From contig CM066924.1 of the NCBI GenBank assembly GCA_033964015.1, positions 3,888,251-3,952,250 on the forward strand: a stretch of 64,000 nucleotides of DNA, written 5' to 3'. This DNA comes from Scolanthus callimorphus (taxonomy: Eukaryota > Cnidaria > Anthozoa > Actiniaria > Edwardsiidae). Shown here in pieces: positions 1-12,385 of this stretch (the first letter of the stretch is position 1; each line of letters opens with the position of its first letter). Under the pieces are notes generated by a model. It was given only the letters and a program-made list of their open reading frames with translations, did no database searches and was not told the DNA's origin. Position numbers and translations under genes: made by a program.

Positions 1-1199
1 AAAGGGCAAAATTCAGCGCTCGTGTTGACTGCACGTATTCAGACGTGTGCGAAGTAATTTTGCACTCAATAAAGAAAAAATGCCCTCGCTCTTAGCCAAT
101 CAGCATCGAGTAATTTTGCCCTGTATATTATAATCTGTATAACATGTTTTCCTAGGTTCCATCAAATGTATTGACCGGACTAACACGAGTTACTACTTGC
201 ATGTAAACCTTTCAAAAGATGGCAAAATAAAGCCAGCAGGTTAATACACGGCTTTCTGGTACGTGGAATGCCTCGGACCAAGCCCCTCAAGAAGCAAGTA
301 ACAAAAGAAGGAAGCCACAGTCGAACGAGCCCGTTCATTTCGTTCTTTTGTTATTTGTCCCTGACGAGGCATTCACTACTATTTCTAGGCATTTCATGCA
401 TAAGCAAAATCTTATAGTAACCAGATGTTTAGCCACACATTGTTCGATTATCACTAAAGGATCTGTCTTAACATAAACCCAGCATGAAGTCACTTGCCTT
501 TGACGCTTGATAGCAAATCTAGCTACTTTCTGCTGGATTTCATACTATTGGTTACAATGTGTTGTGAAACGTGAATGCTAAAAACTAAAGTTCGTGAAAC
601 GTTCTGACCGTTTTTATTAATCGTGAAACGCGGCCCCTCTATCCCTTTACCGGCTCTGTTTCTTGTGTCAAATCCTAGATCATTGACTATTCCAGCTAGG
701 AGATTCCCAGAGGGGCATTGTTCTTTCAATATGTATAGGGACCCCTTGTTTTCTCGTTGAAAATTATTAAAGTTTAATAGCAGTGTCAGTTTCCCTTAAT
801 TTCAGCTGCCTTTCGGTACAGTAGTTTCAAGTTAAAGAACTACAGAAAAAATAGTATTCATTTATTTCGTACTTCGTGTAAAAACTGCAGAAAACAAGTA
901 TTGCATTTATTTCGTATTTCGTGCGATTGACGCAATTAAAGAGCGAAGAGTGGTCGTTTAAAGAGCTAAGAATTCTAATTGTAATCAATTATTTACATTT
1001 AACTAATCTGTTAGTGTTTGTATGATCGACTCCAGGAATTATCTTGTAACAGTCTCCCTCAATCTATATTAATATGTTATGCATATTATATACACTTAAG
1101 TTAGGCGTGTAGTAAAAAGCCACAACTGAAACATTCATTGAAGTTACTGACCCAGCTGTAGATTTTCAAATCTAAAGGACTACCTGGGACCTTATCTCG
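1..1199. other. Gene-less upstream region
   Basis: No reading frame, tRNA or clear repeat with a second copy in the window was recognised. The DNA is AT-rich. A short duplicated motif (ending in tatttcgtacttcgtg) occurs near 863 and again near 907. Confidence 0.4.
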
Positions 1200-1556
1200 C
1201 CGCGAGTTTATGCGAGATAAAGCGAGATAAGGGGAAAATGGTCTAATTGAAAGGCGAGATAAGACGAGATAAGGGGAAAATGGTCCAATTGAAAGGCGAG
1301 ATAGAGCGAGATAAGGGGAAAATGGTCTAATTGAAAGGCAAGATAAGGGGAAAATGGTCCAATTGAAAGGCGAGATAGAGCGAGATAAGGGGAAAATGGT
1401 CTAATTGAAAGGCGAGATAGAGCGAGATAAGGGGAAAATGGTCCAGTTGAAAGGTGAGATAGAGCGAGATAAGGGGAAAATGGTCCAATGAAAGGCGAAA
1501 TAAGGCGAGACAAGGAAATTGTGCCAATTAGGAGCTACGAGATAGGGCGAGATAAG
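1200..1556. repeat. 42-bp minisatellite
   Basis: About eight head-to-tail copies of a 42-bp unit built from gcgagataaggggaaaatgg, then t(c/t)(c/t)aattgaaag, then gcgagataga. Copies vary by point changes and by loss of a 'gcgagataga' block. 42 is a multiple of 3, so minus-strand frames stay open as a 14-residue repeat; that is a by-product of the period, not evidence for a protein. Confidence 0.9.
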
Positions 1557-1710
1557 GTCTCACAGAGTAGGCCTATCTAACAAACGATGTTTGACTTCTT
1601 ATTTGTTATGATGTTAGCGGGGCTCACCCGGCTCACGATTGGAGTTTAAATTTTAATAAGTTCACGACTAAACTTAATTTACGCGTCAAGCTCATTAAAA
1701 CAGGGGAGGA

Positions 1711-1720
1711 CCCTAAATAA
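1711..1720 (+). promoter_or_regulatory. Possible TATA-like element
   Basis: The AT-rich string ccctaaataa, followed by aggcc, lies about 80 bp before the first ATG of the two-exon gene. The distance would allow a short 5' leader. No other core promoter signal is clear. Confidence 0.3.
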
Positions 1721-1800
1721 AGGCCACACATTCGGCTCTCAAACTCTCGGGGTGAAGCGCCAAGTGAAACCGAAGCAAAGCAAGAAACCAAACCTTCAGA

Positions 1801-3448
1801 ATGCCCCGTTGCCTGTACACATCCGTGCTAACGGCCATACTTATGCACATTTTCGACCAGACCTATCAATCCATTGTTGATGATGTCTTCCAAGGGGCAT
1901 CATTTGTGGAAGAAAAGAGATCCTTTCTCAAAGTATCCCCAATAGCCGTTCACAACGTCTCGACGGTTGCTTTTGCAGAATGGAATTGCTTTTTAAAGTG
2001 TAACGAAAGCAGCTCATGTTTGTCATTTAACTTGAAAACTTCTCACATTGACGCACATGAGAAGAGCCGCGAGTGTAAGCTTCTCTCCTCGGACAAGTAC
2101 AGCTCTTATTATCGTCCACAAGCGAGCAAGTATTACAATCACTATTATTTCCAGGTAATTCAAAAATGTGATAAACTTCTGTATCATGTTTTCTAGGGAT
2201 TATCGTGTTCGGAGCATGGGTGTTTTGAAGGCTTTTTTTTTTGTCGCACTAGAATTTTCTCGCAAACGCGCTGCCTTTCAAGAAACATTGCTAGTGTAAA
2301 GGGAATGCAAATTCTGCGAAAACTCGACGATTTTCGAAACAACTCCATTGCGATTTTGAAAAAAACATTGTACAAAAATTGCACCGATTGTATTTCGTTT
2401 ACATTAGCAATTTCGGGAGATTTTTTACAGATAGCGTATCTCGGCAAAAAAGATTTACGGCGCCCAAAATCAGTCTGATTTGTGGCACTGCATTCCTTTC
2501 CTGAGTGCCAGTTTAGTCATCTATGTGCATATGAGCGTGAGCGGCTGTATACGTGTGGGATTTTAGAACCCAAAGTTTGCGGATGTCTTACAGTTTGGTA
2601 GGTCGCATATGAATTGGTCTAGCTCATAGGTCGCATCTATGAATTCGTCTCATAGATCTGTGAGGGTCTCATCTCCAAGCACTTATAAACACCATACTAA
2701 ACGATTTTGAGAATAATATGAAATAACCACCTACGTCAGGCAATGAAAAAAGGAATTCGCCGGTTATATGTTTTTGCCCTGATCATGAGAGATGTCTCAC
2801 GTCACCGAGGAATGCCTCGCTCAACTTCACATGCATTCCTAGCCCATGGGAAAAGCAGAGTCCCGTGCCCGCCTTCGTCAGGCAATGACAAAATGAATTC
2901 ATTCGCCGGTTATATGTTTTTTTTTGTAGAGTCCTTGTTCCTCAAGCCCTTGCCCTGATCATGAGAGATGTCTCACGTCACCGAAGAATGCCTCACTCAA
3001 CTTCACATGCATTCCGAGCCCATGGGAAAAGCAAAGTCCCACGCCCGTGTGCTTCGCCGCTATGGGTGAATCCTATGGTCGATTCACTGTAACAAGAAGT
3101 GGACAAATTCGTTCATTCATGTTTATCCATGAAAGTGGTAGTGTGAGTTGCAGTGGCAAGGGCTGGGCGAGCTACTGGGGCTGCCGCTGGCGTTCGGAAG
3201 ATGACATGTTTCTGATTATAACGGACCAAGAAAACAATCCTGCCTTCCCAATACCAGCAATAATGAATTATCAGATCCCCGGGATGGGAAATATGGATCC
3301 TGTTCTGATTCTGCCAGAGTTTTCGCCTGCGCTGCAGGTGACAATTGGTCAAGAGTTCAGAATGTGGTTTTACGAGGACTTGTTCAATCACACCGATGCA
3401 AGTAATTTTGGGAGAACGTGTTGCTACGTGTATGCCAAGTATTCTTAA
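1801..3448 (+). CDS. Secreted PAN/EGF-like protein, two exons
   Basis: Proposed model: exon 1 1801-2154, intron 2155-2929, exon 2 2930-3448, about 290 residues. Exon 1 starts with a hydrophobic N-terminus (signal peptide), followed by a Cys-bearing segment (CFLKCNESSSCLSF, later ECKLL) like a PAN/apple fold, and ends at cag|gtaatt in phase 0. Exon 2 follows a strong acceptor (a T run, then gtag) and is open in phase 0. It gives an EGF-like Cys cluster (PCSSSPCPDHERC...FTC), then a domain with VSCSGKGWASYWGC and RMWFYEDL...GRTCCYVYAKYS before the stop. I associate that last domain with cnidarian secreted proteins, from memory of the pattern. Matching phases support joining the exons. A missed internal exon is possible. 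Function unknown; likely extracellular. Confidence 0.72.
2751..2885 (+). pseudogene. Partial duplicate of exon 2 start in the intron
   Basis: This stretch copies about 2943-3046 (gccctgatcatgagagatg through the catgggaaaagc block) with several substitutions. It lacks the pyrimidine tract and acceptor present before 2930 and reaches an in-frame stop soon after the copy ends (ttcgtcaggcaatga). The two copies are joined by repeats of the attcgccggttatatg motif, so a local tandem duplication is likely. Confidence 0.8.
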
Positions 3449-4123
3449 AAGCCGTGATTGTTCTGCATGGAATCAATTTTGGGTATTCCTAAAAATTACT
3501 AGTAAAGAAATACTTATTTCACATTTGAGCACCATTCCATTAGCCGAGCAGCAGGAGCACATGTATCAATAGGGCAATACTAGAGAGGGACGCCCCATTT
3601 ATGAGCCCCTCTAAGCAGTCATTATCGCCTTTGGGGGGGGGGGATTTTAGGTGGATCACTCTATTTTTGATAGAGCGAAAGTGGGGATCTATCGAAACCT
3701 TAGGCCTTGAAAGTGGACCACAAGAAATATTCGAAATTTTATAAAATGCATCTTATCGATTCCTGGCCATAATAATAACAATAATTATCTTTATTAAATT
3801 CAATAAAAAAACATATCGAATTACAGAAAAGTGGTTAAAAACTACAGTGAAAAAACACAATTATACTTAATGAAAACTCTCTCTTATAAAGCTAAAAGCT
3901 AAATTATAAAAACTAACCTATTAAAAAAGCTACCCCGCTCAGTTTGGACTTTTGGCGCGAGGCTGAATCTGATAAAGATCTACATTGTTAACAGCATACA
4001 CTGGTAGAGCAGATTTCAAAATACCGTAATTTGTCCTATCGTGATTGAGGCCTTGGGACTTTGTTTAGTCAGCCAGTAATAATGCAACGACTAAGCGCAA
4101 GTCGTACTACTTACTTTTCACAT
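3449..4123. other. Gene-less stretch after the first gene
   Basis: Contains a poly-G run near 3637 and an AT-rich block near 3770-3900 with aataaa at about 3802, which could serve as a polyadenylation signal or be the tail of an old retroposon. Nothing codes convincingly. Confidence 0.35.
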
Positions 4124-4540
4124 GTCTGATTGGTTTGTTGCTGAATGGCTTTCGTTTCTGATTGGTTTGTTGCTGAATGGCTTTCGTTTCTGATTGGTTT
4201 GTTGCTGAATGTGTTTCGTTTCTGATTGCTTTGTTGCTGGTGGCTTTCGTTTCTGATTGCTTGTTGCTGAATGTGTTTCGTTTCTGATTGTGTTTCGTTT
4301 CTGATTGCTTTGTTGCTGGATGGCTTTCGTTTCTGGATTGCTTTGTTGCTAAATGTGTTTCGTTTCTGATTGCTTTGTTGCTGAATGGCTTTCGTTTCTG
4401 ATTGCTTTGTTGCTGGATGGCTTTCGTTTCTGATTGCTTTGTTGCTGAATGTGTTTCGTTTCTGATTGCTTTGTTGCTGAATGGCTTTCGTTTCTGATTG
4501 GTTTGTTGCTGAATGGCTTTCGTTTTGATCGGTTAGGTGT
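4124..4540. repeat. 32-bp minisatellite
   Basis: About 13 copies of a 32-bp unit made of tgattggtttgttgctgaat plus ggctttcgtttc, with variants (ttgctgga, gtgtttcg) and some shortened units. Minus-strand open frames across it follow from the repeat and are not genes. Confidence 0.9.
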
Positions 4541-4904
4541 ACTTAATTTGCGCTTCGTTTTTGACACTCATCTGACAACCGCTCTATTGTCAAGATCATG
4601 GCAATACAGACTTTTCCATTGACAATTATTTACTGTAAATATTTTATCTTGAATTAAGGGATATATATGCCCTTTTATAGATTTTAGTTGGTAGGTTACT
4701 GCTGTCAAATCAGCTTTTAGTATTGTATATAATTATATCTTAGCTACCACAGCAGCCCCGCATGAAACTAGACATTGAGATGTGTGTACATTGAGGACGG
4801 CAAATACTTCTATGGAAATTAAAACTGAAATAAAAGAAACTGTTTGTGAAACACCAAAGATGTGTTTCTTGTGTTGTCTATCTACAAACGAGAAAGTGTT
4901 TGCA

Positions 4905-5101
4905 CGGCCGTAGCTAGAATTTTATTTATTTATTTATTTTATTTATTTATGTATTTTTTTGGGGGGGGGCAGGCCTTGGTCATTCTTTGTTTTTGCTGGG
5001 GGGGGGGGGGTGCAAGCAGGTTTTTCCCCACATGTTGACACTAAAAATTTTACTTCGCTGGGGGGGCAACTGCCCCCTCTGACCCTATGCTAGCTACGGC
5101 C
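4905..5101. mobile_element. Short element with inverted ends and G-rich core
   Basis: The left end acggccgtagctag is matched by ctagctacggcct in inverse orientation at the right end. Between them are a (TTTA)n tract and G runs. It looks like a small non-autonomous element; no target duplication is clear. Confidence 0.45.
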
Positions 5102-5298
5102 TTGGTTTGCTACAAGTCGTACAATTTGAAATTGAGCAATATTGCAAACCGTCATGAAATAACGTTGCGAGCAGACGTTATTGGGAGCTTTGGGTACGAG
5201 AATGCCCTTCAAACTGACAAAGCGATCACGATCCCACCATGGGAAAAGCTGAATTTCCCATGGTAGAAGAATGGGAAGTGTTCGTGTGCTTGTGTCTA

Positions 5299-5436
5299 GC
5301 TCACCGTCTGTTGGTTTGACTTGGCTGTTTTCATGCACATTTGGATCCTTTGGATCCAACATTCCAGCATGCGGAAAATGTTGAAGGATCCAAATTTGCA
5401 TGAAAGACCATCAAGTGTAACCAACAGACCGTGAGC
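5299..5436. repeat. Foldback palindrome, 138 bp
   Basis: gctcaccgtctgttggtttg on the left pairs with ccaacagaccgtgagc on the right, and a second pair (tcatgcacatttggatcctt with aaggatccaaatttgcatga) lies inside. The arms are about 60 bp and imperfect. Likely a MITE-type hairpin. A poly-T/poly-G tract follows at about 5467-5506. Confidence 0.7.
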
Positions 5437-5472
5437 CAGAGAAGCACAACCAACGAGAACTTTGAAATTTTT

Positions 5473-5503
<31 letters not shown>

Positions 5504-5949
5504 GGGTTGGAGCTGTTTGAAAACGCTGTTTTCTTGTGTGGACGGGTGAAAACGATGCTATGTGAAAACATTAATAATATCACCACAGCAAACCCGCGGG
5601 CCAACAGATCGAAATGCGCATGCGTTGAGCTTGTTTGAACTTTGAAGTATTTGCAGGACCGCTTACAAGTAAAACTGAAGCTGGATCCAATAAAGGACCT
5701 ATCAACCAGTAGATATATATGTAAGAAATAATAAAAACGAAAATTATAAGCTGTTAATCAACCATTCGAGCTTGTTTGAGCATGCCCGCTGAATGCATAA
5801 GAGCGTTTTCGTACGGATACGCGTTGTAGTGTGGTGGACGGGCGAAAACGATACGAAAACGATAAGTGTGGACGAAAGTATTTTTGAAAACGGAGCAAAT
5901 ATCCGTTTTCGTTTGAAAACGGCGTAGTGTGGACGGGGTCTAAATCTCA

Positions 5950-6092
5950 CTCGTTTTTAGCCAATCAACGCGTGTGTAAGAATTGAGATGTGGGACGCTC
6001 GTTTTTAGCCAATCAACGCGTGCGTAAGAATTGAGCTGTGGGACGCTCTTTTTAGCCAATCAACGCGTGCGTAAGAATTGAGCTGTGGGACG
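5950..6092. repeat. Three tandem copies of a 48-bp unit
   Basis: The unit runs ctcgtttttagccaatcaac, then gcgtgcgtaagaattgag, then ctgtgggacg. It includes the CCAAT-containing phrase 'agccaatca'. Copies differ at only a few positions. Confidence 0.85.
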
Positions 6093-6324
6093 ATTCTACA
6101 ATACAAACGTGTTCTGTGCGGCGAAGCGCAGTGACATAGCACAGAACAAGTGATTTTGGGGGACAATTCACTTATTTTTAATGGTTATTTTTTACAATTT
6201 CACTTATTTTTACTACTAATGCATCTTTAAGCCATCTTTGAATTTTGAAAACACAAATCGTGTTTGTATTGCGAGACATTGTTAATCAACCAAACAATCT
6301 CAACAGCTGTTACACGTAGTCATA

Positions 6325-6548
6325 AGGGGTGGACCATTAGAAACTGGGGGAGGGGGGGTGGCAATTTTTTTGTGCATGAATTTTTTTTTCGGGGATCAGG
6401 TTGTGCAAGAATTTTTTTTCGGAATTTATATCATGTTTTTTACTAGCTTGGATCTCTGCAATATTTTTTTTTTGGAAGGATTGGCCTTGCTCGAATTTTT
6501 TTTTGGGAATTGCCACCCCCCCTCCCCAATTTCTAATGGTCCACCCCT
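6325..6548. mobile_element. Palindromic MITE with about 40-bp TIRs (AGGGG-GGACCATT type)
   Basis: The left end aggggtggaccattagaaac is inverted at the right end as tttctaatggtccacccct. Homopolymer-rich DNA (T and G runs) lies between. No ORF. The ends resemble those of the element at 27985-28196. Confidence 0.75.
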
Positions 6549-7544
6549 AAATCCTTGCAAACTGGAGCGAGACTACAAAGGTCGACAGAATTCTCCTCAA
6601 GGTGGTCTACCAGTTTGTTTAATAGCTGTTCCGCATTTCCTGTCACGGCGTCTAGATCTTGACATTTGACCTTTTGACAAGCTCGATTGTTTTCAGCGAC
6701 AGTTAATTACCTAGAGAAACATGAGCCACGGCTCAACAAGCATCGAGTAGCTCGACATAGAAACGAAGTCTATTGCTATACTACTCCAGTTACATCTGTA
6801 ACCTCACAATCACAGAACAAAGCAGTGGTTTTCCTATACAACTACGAGGTGAGAGAAAGGTTAGAAGACTTAACACTGGCCTTTCACGCACATGTGTGTG
6901 TATACAGTTCGCATGCTTCTTTGAACGCGATATTTCCTTGTAAATGTACCTTAATAACTTACGGAAAACCCCGCATAAGTTAGAATTTTCAATCCCACGC
7001 ATGTTCAAAAAGCCAAGTGAAGTCTCTGCTTTTGTTACCGAGTTTCAAAATTGTTGTGATGTAAGAGGGGGTTTAAGATATCTGTAGTAAGCCGCTAGTG
7101 AGACAAAATAGAGACACAAGAGCATTATTATCTCTGGTGTGAGTTTCACGACGGACTGTTATTCTTAACTTGGCGGGAGAACCGTTTTCGTCTCGACAAC
7201 ATTAAAAAACATACACGCAACCCTGTCTAACGTCATCACCTAAAGGGCAGTTTTCGAGTTTATGACTAGACATTTAATAATATTACTGGACGCGACGTAA
7301 CTCTAGGGGGCAAGTATCAACAGTGTGTTTCCTGATTAGTTCGGTTTGAAAGAAATTGCCGCGAGGAACGCAAGCAACAACCCATGTTAAAATAAAAACA
7401 GTTTTTTAAAGGTTTCACTAACGTTGGCCAGAAAAACAGAACCTTGGTTTTCGATCGATGCACAAAAACCTAGTCATATACAATTTGAAGCAGGAAAAGT
7501 CGGGAACGCGATCGGCGAGCGAGAGATTCCCACTTGCTTTGGGA
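6549..7544. other. Gene-less stretch
   Basis: Several short open frames (60-100 codons) overlap on both strands, without domain signatures, splice support or similarity to anything else in the window. Confidence 0.35.
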
Positions 7545-7725
7545 AGCACGGGTGGCGCAGCGTGTAGCGCGCTTGCCTCTGTGCACCGTGTTCGATTCCC
7601 AGCCGGGGTCACTAGTTGGGATTTTTCTTTGCTGTATCGGACCTTGTGTTCATCGTGGATTGAAGTGATTCGTCATTTTCTTTCACGTCTTTCGGATGAG
7701 ACAATAAATCGGGGTCCCATCTATC
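7545..7725 (+). mobile_element. tRNA-derived SINE
   Basis: A tRNA-like head has an A box (tggcgcagcgtgtagcgc) and a B box (gtgttcgattccc), the pol III promoter parts. A body follows, ending in the block ctttcggatgagacaataaa then tcggggtccc (about 7686-7715). That block recurs in the SINE at 32225-32425, which has a different tRNA-like head. Confidence 0.7.
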
Positions 7726-7816
7726 AGAAATTGCAGTCCACATCAAGTGATCAAACATGTCCACATCTGTGACATCTGCAAACCGCATTTGAACATATCC
7801 ACATATGATAACACGT

Positions 7817-7965
7817 CAGGGAATTTCTACAGAAACCCATCCATGGGAAAAGCTGAATTTTCAATGGTAGAAGAATAGCTATCCAGTGAAATTCCGAACG
7901 CTTACAATGCGTGTGCCTTGTGAATTCCAGCTTTTCCCATGGATGGGTTTCTGCAGAAATGCCCT
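7817..7965. repeat. Foldback element, about 45-bp arms
   Basis: tctacagaaacccatccatg (then ggaaaagctgaatt) is inverted as gaattccagcttttcccatg (then gatgggtttctgcag). The core phrase ccatgggaaaagc also occurs near 2847, 3021 and 5238. Confidence 0.75.
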
Positions 7966-8509
7966 GTGTAATTTGCGGTATACAAGTGTATTTCGTGTCT
8001 CCCTCCTATATATTCCCGTGAACCTTTTAAAGCGTCTCGTCTTTGTGAGTATTGCCAGCGGCGAGTACATCTGGGACAGATAGTATGGACACTTGCGTAA
8101 TGTCGATGCAGACGGAAGGGTAAAATATATAGAAGCGCTGCAAATGAATTTAATTTATTGGATTCGTCTAATATAATATAATTCATATCAAGTAAATTTC
8201 ACCAAAAGCTGTCGTTTTGCTGACGTTGCAAAACGTCCTTATTAGGAAATCCCCCTTACCTTATTTGGAAGGTCTGTAAGTATTTTTCCTCATATCTTAG
8301 GGAATGTAGGAAATTTCACCAAAACTTGCAGATGTTCGAGAGACATCGTGTTCTTGTTCGCCATTTTGTTTTTCCTAGGCCAAAGGGCCTGGATCGAGAT
8401 TACAAAAAATTCACAGGCAGCCCGCGTGGACTCGTAAAAAACAACAGGACGTTCTTGATGATATGACAAATACACACATACAAAAAAAAGAAGGGCAGGA
8501 TATCCACCA

Positions 8510-8975
8510 CAGGTTAGGCAAACCCCCGGGGGGGGGGGGGGGGGGGGTAGTCCACTGATTTTTGGGTAGGGGTGCTCCGCCAAGGTCTCCAAAACCTGAC
8601 CCTATCAGATACCAAAAATCCTTGTTGTTTATACCCTACCATAGACCTACGGTCAAAATTGTATACCCTACCGCAGAACTGAAGTTAGTCACCAGGGTGG
8701 TCCAATTGGTCGCAATCAAAGCGGAATTTTGATAATCATGAAAAGGTTTCAAAATAAACCACCTTTCCACTAATTTCGGCACAACTTTGATCGAATTTTG
8801 CTTGCACTTGGGTATCCATACTGATATACATACCCTATCAGTGAACAAACAAGCGAAAAACGATACCCTACCGTAGACCTCAGGAGCCCAAAAACCATAC
8901 CGTATAGGGCGGCGCATACCCGTATACCATATATGAGGGAGTACCCCCCCGGGAGGCAAACTAGTATGGCGGACC
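8510..8975. repeat. Probable degenerate interspersed repeat
   Basis: Starts at a C/G homopolymer and repeats the phrase 'ataccctacc(a/g)(t/c)agacct' at about 8632, 8661 and 8863. The ends share ggcaaac next to C/G runs. No coding content is credible. Confidence 0.35.
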
Positions 8976-8979
8976 CGTA

Positions 8980-11360
8980 GTCCCGCTTTAAAATTCTACG
9001 AAAAGCTGTAAAATTCCACATGAACCCCAATTACCTTCTCAAAACACACTTTATCCTCTGTGTGAAGGTACCGAAGATTGTACAGAAAAAGTAGTACACT
9101 AAAAGTTGCTCAAAAGAGAAAAAAGCTGGCTTTGATAATTCAAGAAGTTGCTTTTCAATTTATTCCTATTCCTAAATTTATTCCTAAGCCTTAAACCATG
9201 TAAACGTGGAAACATTAGGGCGGATCCTTTCTTTATATCCTCTTTCTATAAGATCTGGGAGATAAAGTAAACTGAGTATTGCTTTTGCTATTTAACTTAA
9301 ATAATTTTTGATATTTCTTCAAGGTTTCATTCATGGAAAAGTTTACAGATAAGTCAGAAATGCCACATAAAGCCATGCTGGAATGGCATTCGATTCTCCG
9401 TACTCATTCCTCGAAGCTTTTACCTGCGCATCTGTGAGTTTGACTGTAAGTTTTATTTAGCGAGTTTGCGGAATTCATGTTCAAAACAAGGAAAACCCAA
9501 ATTACACAACACACAGCGCACCAAGCTCTGAATGTGCGCACACAAACGTGACAGCGTATGCAGTCTTTCCGTTATTAGAAATCAAATTGAATGTTTTTGT
9601 CAGGAGGCGGGGAGTGGTAAAGACAAATCACAAATCGAATGTGCACGCTACGATCAATTGATAGATGAAATAAAAATATAAAAGTGATAATTCTTCTTCT
9701 TCCAGTAAAGCCCACCTCTTCTTGTTGAAGATTCTTGTGAGCATAATATAACATGCTTGTGCGGGTGCCAAAATAAAATAATAAGTGTCAATGTGCAGGT
9801 AGATAAAATAAACTGGGTTGGCTGTGTATAATTCGTGAATATGAGTACGCATGCGTAGAAATCCAGATGTCGAATTTGAACGCCTTATTCGGATTGTTAC
9901 AAACACCGAAAAACACCGAATGACTCAAACAACGATTGGAGCATGAATCAAGTCGACAGCTGATGAAGTTTTAAACGCAACCATGAACTCACTAAAAACA
10001 AGTGTCCCACATTGGAACACGCGATCTTCAACTAGACCTATAATACGTAGAGGGATGTATAGAGACCGTTAATTGTTTGCTACTCATTACAAGGGGCGTC
10101 TATTTAATGGTCTGGTGGCCGGGCGTTCCCTCACCTAGGTCCCTTGTGGACCGAGTCCCTGAGTCGCAACTGAGCAATTAACACCGAGGATAGCGACTGT
10201 CAGGGCCGAAATCTCTGGCGTGGGCGTAAGAACCGTACGGTCGCCATACGACGCTTCAGCTCCGTCTGGAAGTATGGTCCTCGTATTTTTGGTTACCCAA
10301 ATTAAATTTCGTTAACAACGATTTTACAGCTAATTGCGAATGATTTTGAGCGGTTAATATCAGTCGTGTTTTGCAACACAAAGATCAAAATAACTTAACT
10401 GTCGTTGGCAAGATTTTATTGAAGTGTTATAACGATTACAAACTTTAAGAGATCTGAGGGTTGAAAGAGCTGTCTGCGCATGCCTGAACGTTTAACATCA
10501 GCCAATCATCAAAAGGCCCTCGAATGGATGTTACCAGAGCCTTTCCCGCGAGGTGGTGAGCGGGGAGCTCTGTGTACGAGAATGCTCTTTCATCTAAAAT
10601 TGACTGACATGATCCATTGGCACGTAGGAACTCTTTACCACACTCATTTATTCATTCGCCTATTTTTATTGATCCACATACCGTAACACAACATCGAGCA
10701 GCGGCTTCTACGAACGTGACTCCGAGTGAAAGTGATAATGTATCACCACTTTCCCTGATATCTCAGTTTTTACTCATTCATGCGCCAATGGTGGGGAATT
10801 TTTTCTGTAAAAATTTTAAAAACATCAAATCCCCACCCCTTGCTGCACCTCCCCCCCCCCCCCCAGCGGCTTAACATTGTGTGTGGGGGTGGCTTGTGAA
10901 AATGTATCAGAAAATAGGGTTTTGTATACAAAATGGTACAGTTTACATAACAGGACTACTATGAGTATTATATATTCGACTCCATGCTTTACACTTAAGA
11001 AAAAAATTGAGTGAAAATTCAGTAGGCCGGATCCAATTTGGTGTTCCTGAGGAATTTTGAATTCATTTTTTTCATTGAACAAGTATGGAGCCCTGTTATT
11101 TATTAATAATATAACATTCATACATAGACTTAAACTATCTAATTTCAACATAATTGGACACTTAGCAAAATTCAAGAAAAATCAATCTGCCAGCACTATT
11201 GGATTTTGTGCCTGTATATATGCTTGTCATGTCCATGCTAGGGGTAAATCTCCAACTGGAGATCTCTTTCAAAGGCAATACGACAACATTTGAACAAAAA
11301 TCAGAGACATTTTCTTGAATTGCCCATATCTTCCATGTGGCTATTGATGAGAACTTACCA
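8980..11360. other. Gene-less stretch
   Basis: No supported gene. The longest open frames (about 90-115 codons) lack domains and overlap low-complexity DNA, including a C run near 10851-10864. No close copy elsewhere in the window was noticed. Confidence 0.35.
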
Positions 11361-11597
11361 CATGCCTGTATCCAGTATTTTCCCAGCGGGGGCCCCCCCT
11401 ATTCTTGGGACGGGATGCTCATTGGGAAATTTCGATTTTACCGCTAAAAAGTACCAAACATGGTGTTGCTTAGCTGATTTTGACCCCTAATAGGTACCAA
11501 CAAGACAAATTTTCCTGATATAAATTCATGTCCAAGTACACCAATATAGATTCACCCAACAAACCACCTATACCAGTCTATCACTATCTATCATCCA

Positions 11598-11656
11598 GGG
11601 TTAGGTTAGGGTCAGGTTTAAGGTAGGGTTAGGTTAGGTTAGGGTTATCCCTAAAA
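11598..11656. repeat. Degenerate TTAGGG-like tract
   Basis: A run of ggttaggttagggtcagg and similar words, imperfect in period. It resembles a decayed interstitial telomere-type repeat inside an interspersed sequence whose flanks mention 'ccctaaaagg/taggtacc' phrases. Not a chromosome end. Confidence 0.5.
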
Positions 11657-12122
11657 GCTACCAGAGGCCTGATTTTTAACCCTAAAAGGTACGACATGCA
11701 CCCCGCCCCAAGATAGGACAGTCTCCTCCCAAAGTATTTTCAATATCTGAAAAATTATCCATTCACTAATTCCAAATTCATGAATGAGTTGGCTCATAGA
11801 GCCCTTTGATTGGGAATCTGATGCATCTTCGAATAAAATTATCCAATTAAAAGGAATGTTGTGTGGAAGCGGTTCGGTTCTAGCGATATTGGCGCTGCCC
11901 TGTTTTGTGGAGATACCGACATATCGATGCGCACTTGTGCCATCGAAAGCAATTTGTAGCTCTGCGGCGCCTTCTTGATTTGCGGATGGGCGTACCTATT
12001 GAGCAACTTGCGTATCTAAATGCGTAGTGTATCTGGCTAGCTGCACTCACTTTTGGATCCAGTCAAATGGTGCGTGACGAATATATGAAATTGTTGGTCA
12101 TCCTTTCTTTTAAACGGAGGCG

Positions 12123-12280
12123 GTGGCGCCATTCGCAATTCTTGATAGTTGTTTTATTACAAATTGCGACAGAAAGTTTAGTACAAATTGCGACAGCTTT
12201 GTTTATTACAAGTTGCGACGGACGTGTATACAAATTGCGAGAGCTTTTTTTTTTAATTGCGACGACTTAATTACAAATAG
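12123..12280. repeat. Degenerate tandem repeat (ttacaaattgcgac)
   Basis: Five or six irregular copies of a (t)acaaattgcgaca(g) core, spaced about 25-35 bp. Frames read through it by chance. Confidence 0.65.
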
Positions 12281-12385
12281 GGAAAGGTATATGCAACAGT
12301 TATTACAATTTGGCTAGAGAGCCACCACCTTAAAAGACCCAGTGTCCGACTTGCGTTACTATTATCATACGTGTGTTTACTATTT

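Noticed and set aside
1208..1527. Minus-strand ORFs with a repeated FSPYLALSRL pattern
   Set aside because: They follow from a 42-bp minisatellite whose period is a multiple of three; there is no start context or domain.
4349..4567. Minus-strand ORF with repeated SETKHIQQQSNQKRKP
   Set aside because: Product of the 32-bp minisatellite; three units make a frame-neutral 96 bp.
11598..11656. Telomere or chromosome end
   Set aside because: The TTAGGG-like words are irregular, short and embedded in other sequence.
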